A stretch of 64,000 nucleotides of DNA from Centroberyx gerrardi (Eukaryota > Chordata > Actinopteri > Beryciformes > Berycidae). Position numbers and translations under genes: made by a program. The stretch is from the NCBI RefSeq assembly GCF_048128805.1, contig NC_136015.1:22840745-22904744 (forward strand). The letters run 5' to 3'. Under the pieces are notes generated by a model, which was not told the origin of the DNA, searched no databases, and saw only the letters and a program-made list of their open reading frames with translations. This document shows positions 44,900-58,128 of the stretch, piece after piece (the stretch's first letter is position 1; every line of letters starts with the position of its first letter).

Positions 44900-45846
44900 G
44901 GAATTCTTGCTGCCTGTCTTATCGACACACACAGGTCGTTTTGGCACCGCTAACTAGAAAATATTCTTCAACACAGTCTCTTAACATTTTGTGAAATGAG
45001 CACAAACTCTGAAATGCAGATTACATTTTGTGGACATGAATAATGTGAAGATTACATTCCTATGAACTGGATTATGTGACAATAGCACGAATCAGATGCC
45101 ATTTTCAGATGTTGGTGACTGAAAAGGTTAGCTAACTTTTAGCTAACTGTTAGCTAACCTTTTCACTTGTTTGTCACACGAAAACATTAGCTAACAGAAT
45201 TTTGTTTAATGGTAGGGTTAAGGTTACGGTTCAGTTTAGGCAACTTAAACAGTTTGGTTAAGGTTAGGGTAAGGTTTTGGTAATGGTTACATAAGAAAAA
45301 CTAGCTAAAAATGAAAACTTCGCTCACGGCTAGAAAGCTTCTACTCATGAGTTGGAAATTGAATCTGGGTCATCGGAGTTGAAGGTAAAATGTCTCCACC
45401 CATCCCTCTCCCAAACCTCCATGACTTTTCACCATACTATTTCAATGTCAAACTACTTACTGTTTCTAGTTGTGTCTCCTCCATATAATCCCTCCTTGTT
45501 GGGGAAACATTTCTCTCACTTCGTGCATGCAGCACGTATTTGTTTAAGACGTGGTCATTTCTGGTCTCTTTATGCCTGTTAGCATTACACATGTTAGGCT
45601 ACTTCTTTACCATTTTACAGACTCACAACAGACAGACACATTTTTAAAAAAAGTAAAAATTACCAACAAGATTTGGCTTTACTGGCAACCTAAAAATACC
45701 TGGCCTGCATGGGAATCTATGAGTGTGTCCTGCTAGTGAGTTCATGCTCCCCCCCCCTTCTCTGTATCTATATCTACATCTGTATTGTGCTTCTGTTATT
45801 GTGTTTGTCTGATATTTGTATTGTGTCCCCTCAAAAGACAGACGTT

Positions 45847-45887
<41 letters not shown>

Positions 45888-48800
45888 GCAAAGATTACTG
45901 CATGAGACACACGAACAGAGAGATTTGGAGGTTAAGACAGATGTTTTCAAATGCTGGACAGAAGATTATGTCAATAATCTCCCCAGTCAGGGGAATAAGA
46001 GAGAGAGAGAGAGAGAGAGACATAGAGAGAGAGAGGGAGAGAGACAGAGAGAGATTGACATTATATAGGGGGCAAAGCAGAGATAAACAAGGTTGCAGGG
46101 TTACTGAACAGTATGTGGGAAGTAATTGAAAATGTAAATGAAGAGGTTGAATTATACAACGGTTCATGTAAGACGAGTCGTTTGGGTAAAAGAGAATCAC
46201 ACCACTTGGGACTGAAGTGATTTATTTCACATTAGACTTTTTGATCAAAAACAACACAACAGATAGAAAATGAAGGGGTGAAACAGTTTAGCAGACACGT
46301 CCATTTATCCATAGTAACCGTTAAAGGTACAGTGTGTGCCCTTTCCCTCAGCTCATCACCATCAGCCCTTTGTAATTACAGCAATAACAGAAATTGTAAT
46401 TAGGCTACTTGCCCCATGGATCTTCTTCTTTTCACTTTGATTCTGAACAATTTGCATTTGCATTGCATTTGCAGGTACCATTCGCCATAAAATTAATACA
46501 ACTGATGCGTTAATTTCCAAAATTCTTTATATTTTTGGGGAAAAAAATCATTGCTTGTGTAATGAGGATCTAGTCTGTAAAGGTCAATCACTTAACCTCT
46601 CACATTATCCTTTAAAAAGCACCATGAGAGTGGGTGTAATGTTTTTTAAATGGTATCTTATTTTGGAACAAAACTCTTGAGTTCCTTTATGGTGGAGAGA
46701 CGCTTCATAATTAATTTGACCTCATTATGAAATAAGTTGTATGAGCGGTTTCATTTAATTTAGTGTTCAAACAGTATAATAACATAATGGCTAATTTCAA
46801 AATCCTCAAATATTAGTATGAGTAAAAGTTTTTCAAAGAGCTGAATGCCTCCAAATCTAAAAAATCAAAGATAAACAATATTATATTCCACTAGCAAAAA
46901 CCCACAAATACCTTTAAATGTGTTGCTGGATATCTGCAGTGGTTACGGACACTTAGCTAAGCAGACGTCATTTAAAAAGTGGAGCAAGAAAGTGAGCCAG
47001 GTCTACTGGTTAGGAAACAATATTGATCTTATATATGCAGGCCATTATGTCTAAGTAAGCCCTGTGTAAGTTGTTCTTAAGACCGCTGTGGAAATAGAGT
47101 AGGTCAGTTGTGAACATCTGGGGTTAGGAAGAGGGATAAAGAAGCTGGGATTTTATTTTTTGAAAACAAACAGAAAAGCGAAATATATCGGACAAAGAAA
47201 ATGACGTAACACTTATACTAATGCATGTTTAAAGATATATTATGGGCTCTTTTAACCACCTAAATTCACAGTTTTGGAGGGGTCTGACTTGTAGATGGAA
47301 AATAAACGTTCTCAGCCCAACTTAAATCAAAACGCAAGTCTGTTTCCTTAAATGTTTACAGAATCTGAAAATAAATTACTTTTTCGTTTGAAAAAACTTT
47401 ACTTCTCTATTGTTAAAAGGACTAGATTCAGTCTTTTAAAGATTTGTCTTGTGTGATTTGACACTTTTGGAGCAAAGCATCAAAGGTACAAGAGTGAAAA
47501 TATCCAAAACAAACAACAAAGAATAAACTACAAAAGTATACAGATGTATAGAAGTTCTTCATTGTGCATTATCTGCTGCCACTAGATGGTGCTGTCTTTT
47601 AAGTGATTGTAATAGTTTGGACGTTTAGTTGTAAGCAGACAAATTGCTTTCCTTTTCTGACTAAGAAGGGACTACAACGCAACCACGATGTTATGACCAA
47701 GTAAACAGCCTTTGTTCTGCTTCATCCAACACCACACTACAGACTGCAGGCTGCTTATCCTGGTGATGAAACTCATTACAGAGCATGACAACTCAAATCA
47801 ATGAGGAAGCCAAGCAAACTATCTTGCGTTCACAGTCACGGCGTGGAAGACAAAAACAACCACATCACAAAACAAACTAGGCCTATATTGCACATATTAG
47901 CGATTACATAATTCAGTTAAATGCATTTCTTTCAAGATGTTTCTTCTCTTTCAGAGCACCGCTGTCTTCCCGCTAGCTCCCAGCCATCCAACATGCTGGA
48001 CTTAAAAGTTCTTAAGACAGCACTGTATCACAAGATCCCACAATACATTTACAATAAAAATCATGAAGAAGAATTGAAGAAGGGAGAATTTTGACAACAC
48101 AACTTTTATTACAATTTCATAGTTTTGATCTAGTGACAACAAAAAAATATTGTAATATAATTGTAATGGGAAACCCATGACCAACAATTATTTTTAGCTG
48201 CTGTTGTACATAAACAACCTATTATCCAATATGCATCACTGTAACTACAACATCATACATGTAGGATTGTGCCACATGGATGAATCAAGCACTTATAAGA
48301 GACAAAACTATGTGATTATAAAGGTGCAGCTGCACCCCCTGCACTACTGCAGCAACACCACCGGCTACATCTTCATCTATAGGTTTTCAGCCTGAGATAG
48401 AAAATATCTCATGGCAAAATGGGAAACTATATGGAGTCCAGAATTGGCTGCCCAGAAGAGAAAAAACTGTATTTCATGGTAATGATATATTAACTCTGCT
48501 ATCATGTGCGCACAATATAAAAACATGCGCTCGAGCTGTTAAAACGTACCCTCATAATATACTTTCTCTTTACAAATGTGCAATAAATGCTCTAAATACT
48601 GAAATAGTAGCAGAAATATGTGGTTCATCTTTTGCAATTTGCTGGATAAGCTAATTCAAGCAGAAAAAATGCATATGCACATTTTAATAAATTGTGAGCA
48701 AGTGTTCATTTGTTCACACAAATTATAAAATATTGTGCACAAATGAGGGTAGGAATTAAACAAAACAAGGGAATTATGTGTGTCTTTTGCACTCAATCAA

Positions 48801-49095
48801 ACGAGGGCATGTGGTCTGTAATAAATGTTGCCTCAATATTTTTCCTGCCCCCACTCCCAGGTTCCACAGCTAACTAATTTTTGAATCTCTTTTGGTGCAT
48901 GAAGGGCAAGCCAAGATACACTTTAAGATGTACACAATGGTCAACATTTTTCTTGCTTTCCCATTTTTAAATTTTACATTTATGTTATGCATGTATGTAT
49001 ACTAAGTTAAAGACAACTTTTCAGACAACACACACGCAATTGTAACAAAAGTCATAATACCCTTGAGGAGATTCTTTACTGAAATTTAATTTGAC
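44900..49095. other. Intergenic interval between two convergent genes
   Basis: AT-rich sequence. It holds short repeats of a gttagctaa word near 45130-45190, GA tracts at about 45850-45881 and 46001-46050, and no recognisable exon. The GSG1-like and recoverin/visinin genes converge on it. Confidence 0.5.
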
Positions 49096-49101
49096 TTTAT
49101 T
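49096..49101 (-). terminator. Candidate poly(A) signal for the recoverin/visinin gene
   Basis: AATAAA on the minus strand about 155 nt after the stop codon. A second one lies at 48105-48110. Which is used is unknown. Confidence 0.3.
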
Positions 49102-49254
49102 TAAATTGTCATTCCTTTGAGTGATGGGGCATTATTGTTGCACTTATATTCACATTTACAAAGGTGCAGTCAGGTACCATTGTCTTATTAGAGTGAAGGA
49201 GCGAAAAAAAAACATGATTGGAAATTGATATGATGAATTTGTTCAATAGAAAGG

Positions 49255-52200
49255 TTACTTTCCAGGCTCGTACTGAATCAAACGAAGGGCACCCTCATTT
49301 TCCATCACTCCCTTGATAAACTCCCCTTCTGCCACTCGTTCTGGGGGGAGAAAAGGAAAAGAAAAGGGGGAGTGGTTATGAAAGGAATCCTCAGTAATGA
49401 TTTCACATGCATGGTATTGAAAGAAGCTGAATCTAAACAGCACATGAAATGAAAACATGAAATGGAAACTCCTTAAGGGAGGTATCGCACAATTCCATAC
49501 TGAACATTCATACAATCCATCTGTCCATTCACCCATCCATCCCACCTTCCCATCCAGCAAGTTGAAGTTTTAGATCTACAAACATTTCTCAGAGGCAGAG
49601 CTCTGGAGGCAGAAACAATCTCATTGGTTGAGTTAAACCTCAGTGGGTGGAGCCAAATAACCACAGTTTTTCAGAGTGCAAGTTAGCTAACTGGCAAACT
49701 TGAATGGCCAAAATATATAGAAATGCAGAGTTTTCTTTTTTTCATTCATTCCCGACCAGGGCATTTGTGATGTTGGAAGGTCAGCTAGGCTAACTAGCAA
49801 ACCTAGTTTAGCTAGATTGCATTTCTTCAGTTTGTAAAAGAGCTCTAGGCTTCATAATATTAGCTTCCTCCTTTCTTACCTCTTACCTTTTTCACTGGGC
49901 TTCAGTCTAATGTTGCTTAGCCAGAAAAACTGCACATGGTTTAACTCAACCAGTGATATTATTTCTGCCTCCAGAGCAGCTCTGCCTCCGAGAAATGTTT
50001 GTATTTACAACTCCAATCTGACCGTCCATACTGTCTCAACTCACCAGTCTCTCCTTTCTCGAAGAAATTCCAGAGTTTATCTGCCCTCTTCTCAGCTGTG
50101 TTTTCATCATCAGGCAGCTCATCCTGTTCATCTTTAGGAATCAGCTTAAAAATTGCCTGTTAGGAGTACAGAAGACACATAGATACAGAGAAGTATTTCA
50201 GTTTTATAACACTTCATCAGGAGTGCTCAATTTGTCTGGATTATGCTACTGCCATTTTTGTCGGCACCTTGTCTCATTACCAGTGAATGCATTGCCCTCA
50301 TCATTATCTTGTTTGTTCTATTTGTTTTCTCTCACATTTTACCTCTTATCTCTATTTAACAAGAGAGGGATGCTAACAAGGTGGATCCCACCCCCTTCAT
50401 TTCCTCATTAGTCACCCTCTGATCAGTCATGACAGCCTAAACTAATACGAACTCTATTACATGATTGTAAATGGAGCGGAACCTTTGCATAACCCGATTC
50501 CTCCTTTAATCTGCACCTTTTTAACCCATCCGTGAGCTGATGTGTCTAGCGATAAAAACAACAGCAAAGTGTTATGATGGCATGGATTAACTGACCAACT
50601 GAACCTGCCTGCCTTTGCTCTCCGATTATATGACCGCTAATCTTTTAAATTGAAATGTGGTGGCTATAAATAGGCCTATGGGAAAGTGAAGCATTTAAAG
50701 CACCCAGAAAGTGGGGTGTTTTGAATACAATAAAATGCACTGTGTATTATATTGGACAAATAAATATGAAACACCACTTGGGTAGTAATGATCTTTTCAG
50801 TCCTTGTGAGGTTCTTCGCTATTTTGTAATTTTAACTCAAATAATGAACAGTGCCTTCCATATGACTGCTTGGAACAATATCAGATTGGAACAACATCTG
50901 AAGCTTTCAGAAATCAATCAAGTAAACTCAGTACATATGAGAAAATAATGGGGGGGGGGGGGGGGGGGGTTCAGAAAACATTTCTTCATCTTCCATACCC
51001 CAAATAAACAAAATCAAAAACATGTTAATCAGGTGGACTTAAGTAGCCAAGCCAGTAGCAACGTGTATTGGTTTAAAATATAGACGGAAAGTGCACACAT
51101 TTTATCATTGTTAACATCATAGCTAGCTATTAAATGTGTTATATGGAGAAAAAAATTAAAAACATGGTTTAAAACTGACAAGGGATAACCATCAATGTAT
51201 TTTTTAAAATAGTCTATAAAATCTGACCTTTGTCCAATAGCCAATAAAAGGTAATAAACAGGTCCTATAATCAACTTGTATGCAGATGATACTGTTCTTA
51301 ACCTTTCCTTCTGCCCCTGTTAATACTGGATCTCTTGACAAGTGGTTGCCATACTATAACTACAGGAAACTCAAATTAAACCTTCCAGACAAACAGTGGT
51401 CAGAAGCCCGAGGTTTATATTTGTTTTGTCAAACTGAGCAGTGCTGGAGATGAAGTAAGCATTTTCATTCTTTTGTGGCTCTCCGTCCTTCGTTTGTAAA
51501 TGAGTGACAACAACCTGTTGACTTTTTAGTGGTCAGTACACCATCATACTACACTTTCCTCAAAACTGTAAAAATAGGAATATAACATTCAACTATGACT
51601 GCTCAACATGGAAATACTGTACTAATAATAACAATAAGAATATAGTGTCATTTAGGTCTTGCAGTGACACCATACTGTATGTCCTCATTAGACACTCAGA
51701 TCTAATCTCCTGTTTTATTCTCTCCTCTTATTCCCTCCCATCCCCAGTCCAAAGCTCTCTTCTGGCGTAGCCCTTAATTTGCCTTAAATTGTTTATCAGC
51801 ATCAATTAAAGTCTAATCCAGCGCTAAAGTGTTTCCTAAGAAGGGCAAGTAAGTCCATGAGATGTTGTTGCAATTAAACTCAGTGACGGAGAAATTGGCA
51901 CTATCACCAAATGAATATAATCCCACTCATTTCCATTAATTTACCTCTCACCAGGGACTCAATCTTTGATATTCTTCTTTCAGGGATATTCTTCCTCTTA
52001 AGCTCCTAACATTTACCTCTTTTGCTTACCATTGTCTCAGCCATGAATCTACATTGTTTTTTTTTAAGTTCTATGTCCAAATCATGTGACATCCTGAGAG
52101 ACACCTTGAAAATTTAAAGATCTTGCATCCATCTTTTAATCCATCTACACATTCCCTTCCTTCACAATTCACTGTGCAGATCTCCATCACTTTCATCCTC

Positions 52201-52892
52201 TTTCCCTTTGTGCCCATATCAATCCAACCCTTCATCCATCCATCCATCCATCCCTTACTTTCCCGTGATGCCTTCATCCAGAATCCACCCATCAAAATAA
52301 CAATCTAACCCACCCTTCATCCATCTAAATCCACCAGTTTATCAACCCATCCCATTCCTTAGGGATATAAAGGAAGCTAGACACACTTGAACTCAGTTTA
52401 TCCACCGTTATATTTGTTAGACAGAGCTGACACACCTTTCTAAGCTGCTTGACTTACGTTGACCGACCTTTTTATTTACCACTACATCACTGCCCTTCCT
52501 CCATAACTCACCGTGCAGATTTCCTTGACCTCTGACTTGGTGATGTATCCGTTCTTGTCCACGTCGAACAGCGAGAAGGCCCATTCCAGTTTCCTGGTGG
52601 TCTTCCCCGTTGACGTCATGTGGAGAGCGATGATGTACTCCTTGAAGTCCAGCGTACCATCGTCGTTGGTGTCGAAGGAGCGGAAGACGTGCTGGGCGTA
52701 CGTATGGGCGTCGCTCTCGGGGAAGAACTTGCTGTAGATGGACTGGAACTCCTCTTTGCTGATGCGGCCTGTTGGACACTGCCTCTTGAAGTTGTCGTAC
52801 CACTGGACGATCTCCGTCTCTGAGAACTTGGTGTTGAGCTTCAGATCCTCCAGGATCTCCTTGGACACTGCACCGCTCTTGGTGTTACCCAT
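49255..52892 (-). CDS. rcvrn: Recoverin/visinin-type neuronal calcium sensor, 3 exons, complete
   Basis: Photoreceptor EF-hand protein; recoverin binds and inhibits rhodopsin kinase in a Ca2+-dependent way. Exons: 52512-52892, 50045-50156, 49255-49340 (minus strand), GT/AG, 579 nt, 192 aa. MGNTKSGA gives an N-terminal Gly2 myristoylation signal. EF1 is degenerate but keeps the conserved Cys39 (QCPTGRISKEEF). EF2 (74-85, DTNDDGTLDFKE) and EF3 (110-121, DVDKNGYITKSE) are intact loops. EF4 is degenerate. The tail ends LRLIQYEPGK, without the longer Lys-rich end of mammalian recoverin. The 192-aa length and the AEGEFIKGVM and ending sequence resemble avian visinin, the cone form absent from mammals, more than rod recoverin. 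That subtype call rests on remembered sequences. Intron 2 is largely filled by a foldback transposon. Confidence 0.93.
49555..50020. mobile_element. Foldback DNA element filling recoverin/visinin intron 2
   Basis: Long inverted arms of about 110 bp: CAG..aaacatttctc, ggcagagct, ctggaggcagaaa and ggttgagttaaacc at the left, each complementary to the right arm. The interior is non-coding. It occupies 466 of the 704 bp of the intron; its right end is 20 bp from the exon 2 splice donor. Confidence 0.75.
50950..50969. repeat. Poly(G) run of 20
   Basis: Uninterrupted G homopolymer in the first intron of the recoverin/visinin gene. Confidence 0.9.
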
Positions 52893-53400
52893 TGTTGGTG
52901 TTGCTGCTGGTGGTGTTTGAAAGCTATATCAATGCGTGAATTCGTAGTCCTTCACCTCTTCTAGGCCGATTAGAACAACACTTCAGCCTGGTAGTTTTGT
53001 GCGCTGTGTTGGCTCCTCTGCTTTATGAAAGTGATAAACAGAAGAGTATTCCTGATGTACGCTTGGCCCCAGCCCTGGCCTGCACCTCAGCCCACGAAGA
53101 CGAATACTGTGAAAAGAGGAGAGAAGCCGCTTGGTAAGCTCATTAAGCCCATCAACCATCGGTAATGTCAGTCTGAGACGTCACAGAGAGGGGTCAACAG
53201 AGGTCAAAGTTAAAGTGCGTGTTTATAGCGATTTAAAGTGTGATGCTTCAGCCAGTTTTGGCTAGTTCTCTACCTCTCTACTATTTTAAAAGGGGCAGCA
53301 GATCAGTTTGGCATTTGGCACACAAGAGGGAGGAGGGAGCTTTTTATGAGAGATTAGAGCAGAGCTGGTAACTTCCACATCGATGGCATCTTGTGCAGAC
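52893..53400 (-). promoter_or_regulatory. Upstream region of the recoverin/visinin gene with CRX/OTX-like sites
   Basis: On the gene's strand CTAATC occurs near 52965 and CTAATCT near 53352, matching the YTAATCY core bound by photoreceptor CRX/OTX factors. No TATA box was found. Short matches like these arise by chance, so the assignment is tentative. Confidence 0.25.
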
Positions 53401-53582
53401 ATTATGCAAATACATCAAAATAGGGAAAGAAGGAAAGAAGGGAAGAAGGGAAAGAAGGGAAAGTCGAACCACCAAGGAGAGTAACAATATGTGAATCACA
53501 TCAAAAATTGAAAAGAAAAAACATCAAAACATAAAAAATTGAAAAATAATCACATTTTATAAAGCATGGCCAAATTCATTAA

Positions 53583-53822
53583 TCCTACTATAAATGGGGA
53601 AATCTCTGTCCGTTCGCATCCATTTTGCTCCTCAACGGGTTGGCCAATCAATCTGAAACTGCACATGGCCATTGACCATTGGCATAGGCAGGGACTGACG
53701 GAGCTCATTTTTCCATTTTCACAAATTTACGCTGTTTATGCGCCTTTTTGGCAAGCAAGTCTGCCCGGATCCCCGGAAGTCTGCACGTAGTTGTGGCGCG
53801 CGCATCCCCGGGTAGGGACTAG
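53583..53822 (+). mobile_element. Helitron-like non-autonomous element
   Basis: Begins TCCTACTATAAATGGGG and ends ...CCCCGGGTAGGGACTAG. It is inserted between A (53582) and T (53823) with no target duplication. TC start, CTAG end, a GC-rich 3' region with a short TCCC/GGGA stem and A-T insertion are Helitron hallmarks. Confidence 0.65.
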
Positions 53823-54094
53823 TCAATTATTAAGCAATCATTAAGTTAGCCTTTAAGAGCCATTCCATGATGTTACCAGACTCATTTCTTCAAATGTATA
53901 ACAGAAATAGGTCGAAAATGATCTTTGAATCAGTGGTTCCCATGCAGATCCAGCTGTCAGGACGCCTCAAGTTCAACTCATGTATGGAAACTGGATTGGT
54001 AAACCTTTGGTATGACTTTGCTGCTTATATGGCAGTGACGGCAAAATGGTGTATTGCAACCACAATCAGAATGAGCATTTGATGGGGCAGCAAA

Positions 54095-54245
54095 TAGTCA
54101 CAAGGTCACAGGTTTGATCTCTGCTACAGTCAACATGTATATCAACGTCCACATGTCTTATTGTCCTTGAGGAAGACACTGAACTCAACCAGCTCGTTTT
54201 GAGTCGCTTTGGATAAGAGCGTTGGTTAAATGCCTATAATGTGAA
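54095..54245 (+). mobile_element. tRNA-derived SINE, copy 2
   Basis: B-box-like ggtttgatctctgc, then gaggaagacactgaactc and the tail ggataagagcgttggttaaa...tgcctataatgtg. Same family as 21985-22130. Confidence 0.6.
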
Positions 54246-55544
54246 AACATCTATGCCCGCCTCAGCCCAAGACCAGCAATATTGTTCTGTTAGTATTTAT
54301 GGTAATCACAGTGTAACTACACAATGGACAAAATCACAGTGTAACTACACATGGGACTGCAGTCAAACATTAATTAAAGTATGGTAGTGATGTTTGGCGG
54401 TGACATGTTGCTGAATCAGAAGAGTAACCTCATCTTCTGAGGAGAGTAAAGTACAAGACTGTGATGGCCCTAAATAGACTCAATTAATTAAAATACCAAC
54501 TGATAATCAGCAGTCCTCATGCTCTTTAAAAATATAAATTAAATTTAGTTAGTTACTAAAGCAATTTGGTAATGACAAACAAATATTGTTCTATTTTGAT
54601 CATTATTGAGGTGTAATAACACAAAGCAAGGCAGTATAGTACCACCAAATCATCTCTATCCCATCAATCATAATGTAAATTAAAAGATTAATTTAATAGA
54701 GATGATCTCTGCCGACAGTCAATCTTTGAACCCTACTTTGAAAAAACAGAAAAAAGTGCTCCTCCATATGTGTGGAAATACAAATCAATGGAAAAAAACG
54801 TACCCATCATTACCAAGACAAAGAGTAAATACTGATGAGATACATTATGAAAATAAACATTTTTTAGGTTCTGAGCAATAAACAAATGAGCAATAGTGGA
54901 CAAAGGTGAGTAAGACTTTCACATTATTTGAATCTCTAGAATAGCATCATATCAGAATAGTTGTTACCAAACATTAGTACTATTGCCATTACATTGCTAT
55001 AGATGAGGGAAATAATAATGTGATCAGGGGTGAGAGGGCAAGCATTTTTACACTCACCAAATCAACCAAACAAAATAAAAACTACTGTGAACAACACTAC
55101 TTTTAAGCCCTTAAAACTATCCCTTGTTATTTGCAGAAGAGACACCGTAACATATAGGCCTTTGCCATAATGTGCCCAGTTTTATCCATAACATACTGGC
55201 AGCATTGGTGCCATGCTCTACCCAGTTAGGTTTGCAGGGGACAGAAACTCTATTGCTGCCCAGGGAATGAAACCCCTAATCCTGGCTGTTTTCCTGCCAT
55301 CCCCTGCCCAAACAAAAAGCCAGCAGGCGTGATAAACTGGAAGACAGCGAGCTTGGTTCCTACCTGTGTGAGCAGCGGAGGAGTCCAGAGAAAATAATGA
55401 TGTTCTGTCTGTCAGCGCAGAGGAAATCAGCCTCCACCTGCTGAGATAAGTCAATTAAGCTGGATCACCCTGAGGCGGAGCCACCACAGCACCATGTGAA
55501 CTCCTGAGCTGCTGCCTTTCTTTTTTTTTTTTTCTTATTTAGTC

Positions 55545-55610
55545 AAGTAGTCAAGTCACATTTATTTATAAGGTGCTTCTCACAAACAGGATTGCTAGAA
55601 AGTGATTTAG
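55545..55610 (-). mobile_element. Retroposon tail fragment (inverted)
   Basis: gtcaagtcacatttatttataaggtgcttctcacaaac matches the common fish retroposon end. A GT tract (about 55661-55700) follows 50 bp later. Confidence 0.4.
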
Positions 55611-55656
55611 AGAGTACAAAGGACAACAAGAGACAAAAACAAGAAAGTACAAGCAC

Positions 55657-55705
<49 letters not shown>

Positions 55706-56306
55706 CATATGAGAACAATGAGAGTTTATTATAAATGCAGGTATGAAAAAGAACTTAGCAAAGAGTGACAAGTAAACAAATAAACAACAATATACAAAAA
55801 TCAACTCTAGGGGAAAACATTAGTTGCCACAAGGGCACTGATGAATTCTTAGTTGTCTTTTCAGAAATTTGTCAATTTGTCAATTTTTCAGGAATTATTA
55901 TAACTGTCAGCATTGTGGAAAACCTTTGAAAAACTCAACAGGATCAAACAGCTTTAGAATTCCAGTCTACTTCCTGGTGTAAATGATGTCACAACACCCA
56001 GGTTCCATCATTATGGATATTTGTTCCCCAAAGATAAAACCACTGGCCTGCAGTGGAAGGTTCGGCTCTCACTCAGTCCTACAAGCTTTGTACCATCAAA
56101 AACTGAACAAAATGATGCTCATTGTGTTAAAAAACATCATTAGAAAACATCAAAGTTTCCCTGACATTCTAAATCTCACCCTCAGATATAATTTTTAAAA
56201 AAGTAACATTGGGGGGAAATACTGAATAGTTGTAATTTTTTGCTCATTACAAATGGTTAAACGGTCAAATTTGAAGATATTGAATACTGGCACAAAATAT
56301 TGCCTA

Positions 56307-56818
56307 TTCATAGTATTCTGTTACATCACCACATGGCCATCTTGGTAGTGAAAAAAAAACATGATTGTTTATTGTTTATTGTTTATTAAGAACCCCATTA
56401 GCTGATGACAGAGCCACATACAACAGAAGGACAAAAAGAAAAACAAAGTAAAATACAAGAGTACAATAATAAAATAATAACTTTATTTATATTTTTTTTA
56501 TTTATAAATACAATAATAAAAGGAATATCAGTCAAACACACATACAAATGCACCTACATACAACCAGAAATCAACAATTATTCACCCTTTTATCACCAGA
56601 AAAGTAATTTTTTTACCAGGATTCCTGGTAATAGTGGCATTTCTAATTAGAAGAAGTAGGCTAGATAATAGCCTCTCCTTTACTGGGAGCCTTGAAAGGC
56701 TTGATTGTAATAAATTAACAGGTGATTATAGTCAAATGACAGCCACAGTCAATGAGCTGTGTATTATAAGGCACCATATTAGTAGGAAATGCATGTGACA
56801 TCATGGGAATACTATGAA
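56307..56818 (-). mobile_element. TIR element family T1, copy split by a LINE tail
   Basis: The outer ends TTCATAGTATTCTGTTACATCAC and the complementary GTGACATCATGGGAATACTATGAA match the intact copy at 60443-60616. The copy is interrupted by the insertion at 56366-56690. Confidence 0.7.
56366..56690 (-). mobile_element. LINE 3' end inserted in a T1 element
   Basis: Starts with a GTTTATT tail repeat (56366-56388), then aagaaccccattagctgatg, resembling the tail region of the LINE fragment at 22239. Flanking tgattgt on both sides is a probable short target duplication. Confidence 0.55.
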
Positions 56819-57900
56819 TTGGCAGCTTCAGTACAAAAATATCAGTATCTGCATAGGCCTCTAAAAACTCCCTGAAACCTCCCAATTATTATTATAGTTT
56901 TTATTGGTTGAACCCCAACACACACACAGGTTACGGGTCAGACTGGACACACCAGCAGGCCGGCCGGTTGTTTGTTCAGCGTGACGCCTTGCAAAACAAG
57001 TCAGCTGACAGAAACTGGCACAGCGATGTCTCCCGATTACGAGCATATTACAGGCTTGATCCGCTGCAAAAATAAACCTAATCGAGTGAAGTGGCAAAGA
57101 ACAGCGCGCCGCCGCCAAAAAAACTACCTTGAAGCTTCACGCAGGCAAAGTCTTAGCGGTTTAAATCTGTTTGACTGCTGATCCACCGGCCACCATCTGC
57201 TCCGCTGCAAACCAGATACACAAAATACACTTTCTGCTGCCTGGGCCTGAATTCATGTATTCCTGTACGTTTCCATAGTTCGGTCTAAACATCCTGACTG
57301 CAGCATGGTGGAGCGGCAGCAGGAGAGAAACAGAATCTAACTGAGTCTGAGCTCTTCCAGGGTCAGAGGTCGTGAGCTCGGTGCCGCCGTGGTCGTTAAC
57401 TACTTCTGTTTTCTCTGCCCCCTCCTCGCCCCTTCCTCACCTCTCCACCAGCTTAACATAATACATTTAATGGAGGTGAAGCTAGTTTACTGCTAGTTTA
57501 TCACCCAGTGGTGGAGCAGTAATGCAGGCGGATGTTGAACTGGTAGTATCTTGGGTTGTGTATCTTCCTCCATGATAAAAATCATGGCAATTATCTTTTG
57601 CTCTGGTAGAGACGTTTGGAGAATTGTGTGTTTTTTCTCTCTCCATTCACTGGAGAAACAGTCTGAAAATCACTCTTACAGCACATAAACAAATGTGAAC
57701 AACTGTTTGTCACAGTTTTTCACATCAAAATAATCAGAAGATATTATTGCAGTCATTCCAGTTTGATTAGGATCCTATTGAAATATCAGCAGAGCCCACA
57801 TGAGAGCAGCATGTTGGGAAAAGCCTGGCAGAGTCTGTATCCTTACTGAAAGAAGGAATATTTTCCATACATACTTCACTACTTCACTTCACTACTTCAC

Positions 57901-58085
57901 TGAACTGAACTGAACTGAACTGAACTGAACTGAACTGAACTCAACTCAACTCAACTCAACTCAACTCAACTCAACTCAACTCAACTCAACTCAACTCAAC
58001 TCAACTCAACTCAACTCAACTCAACTCAACTCAACTCAACTCAACTCAACTCAACTCAACTCAACTCAACTCAACTCAACTCAAC
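57901..58085. repeat. Two-part pentanucleotide array (TGAAC)8(TCAAC)29
   Basis: Eight perfect TGAAC units switch at 57941 to 29 perfect TCAAC units with no mixing. Confidence 0.97.
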
Positions 58086-58128
58086 TGACCTTAACCTGCA
58101 TGCAGCTGTGCCCAGTGTCTCTGAACAG

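Noticed and set aside
43527-49254. A GLP2R gene between the GSG1-like and recoverin genes, as in human 17p13.1
   Set aside because: No seven-helix receptor coding sequence was seen on either strand in this interval.
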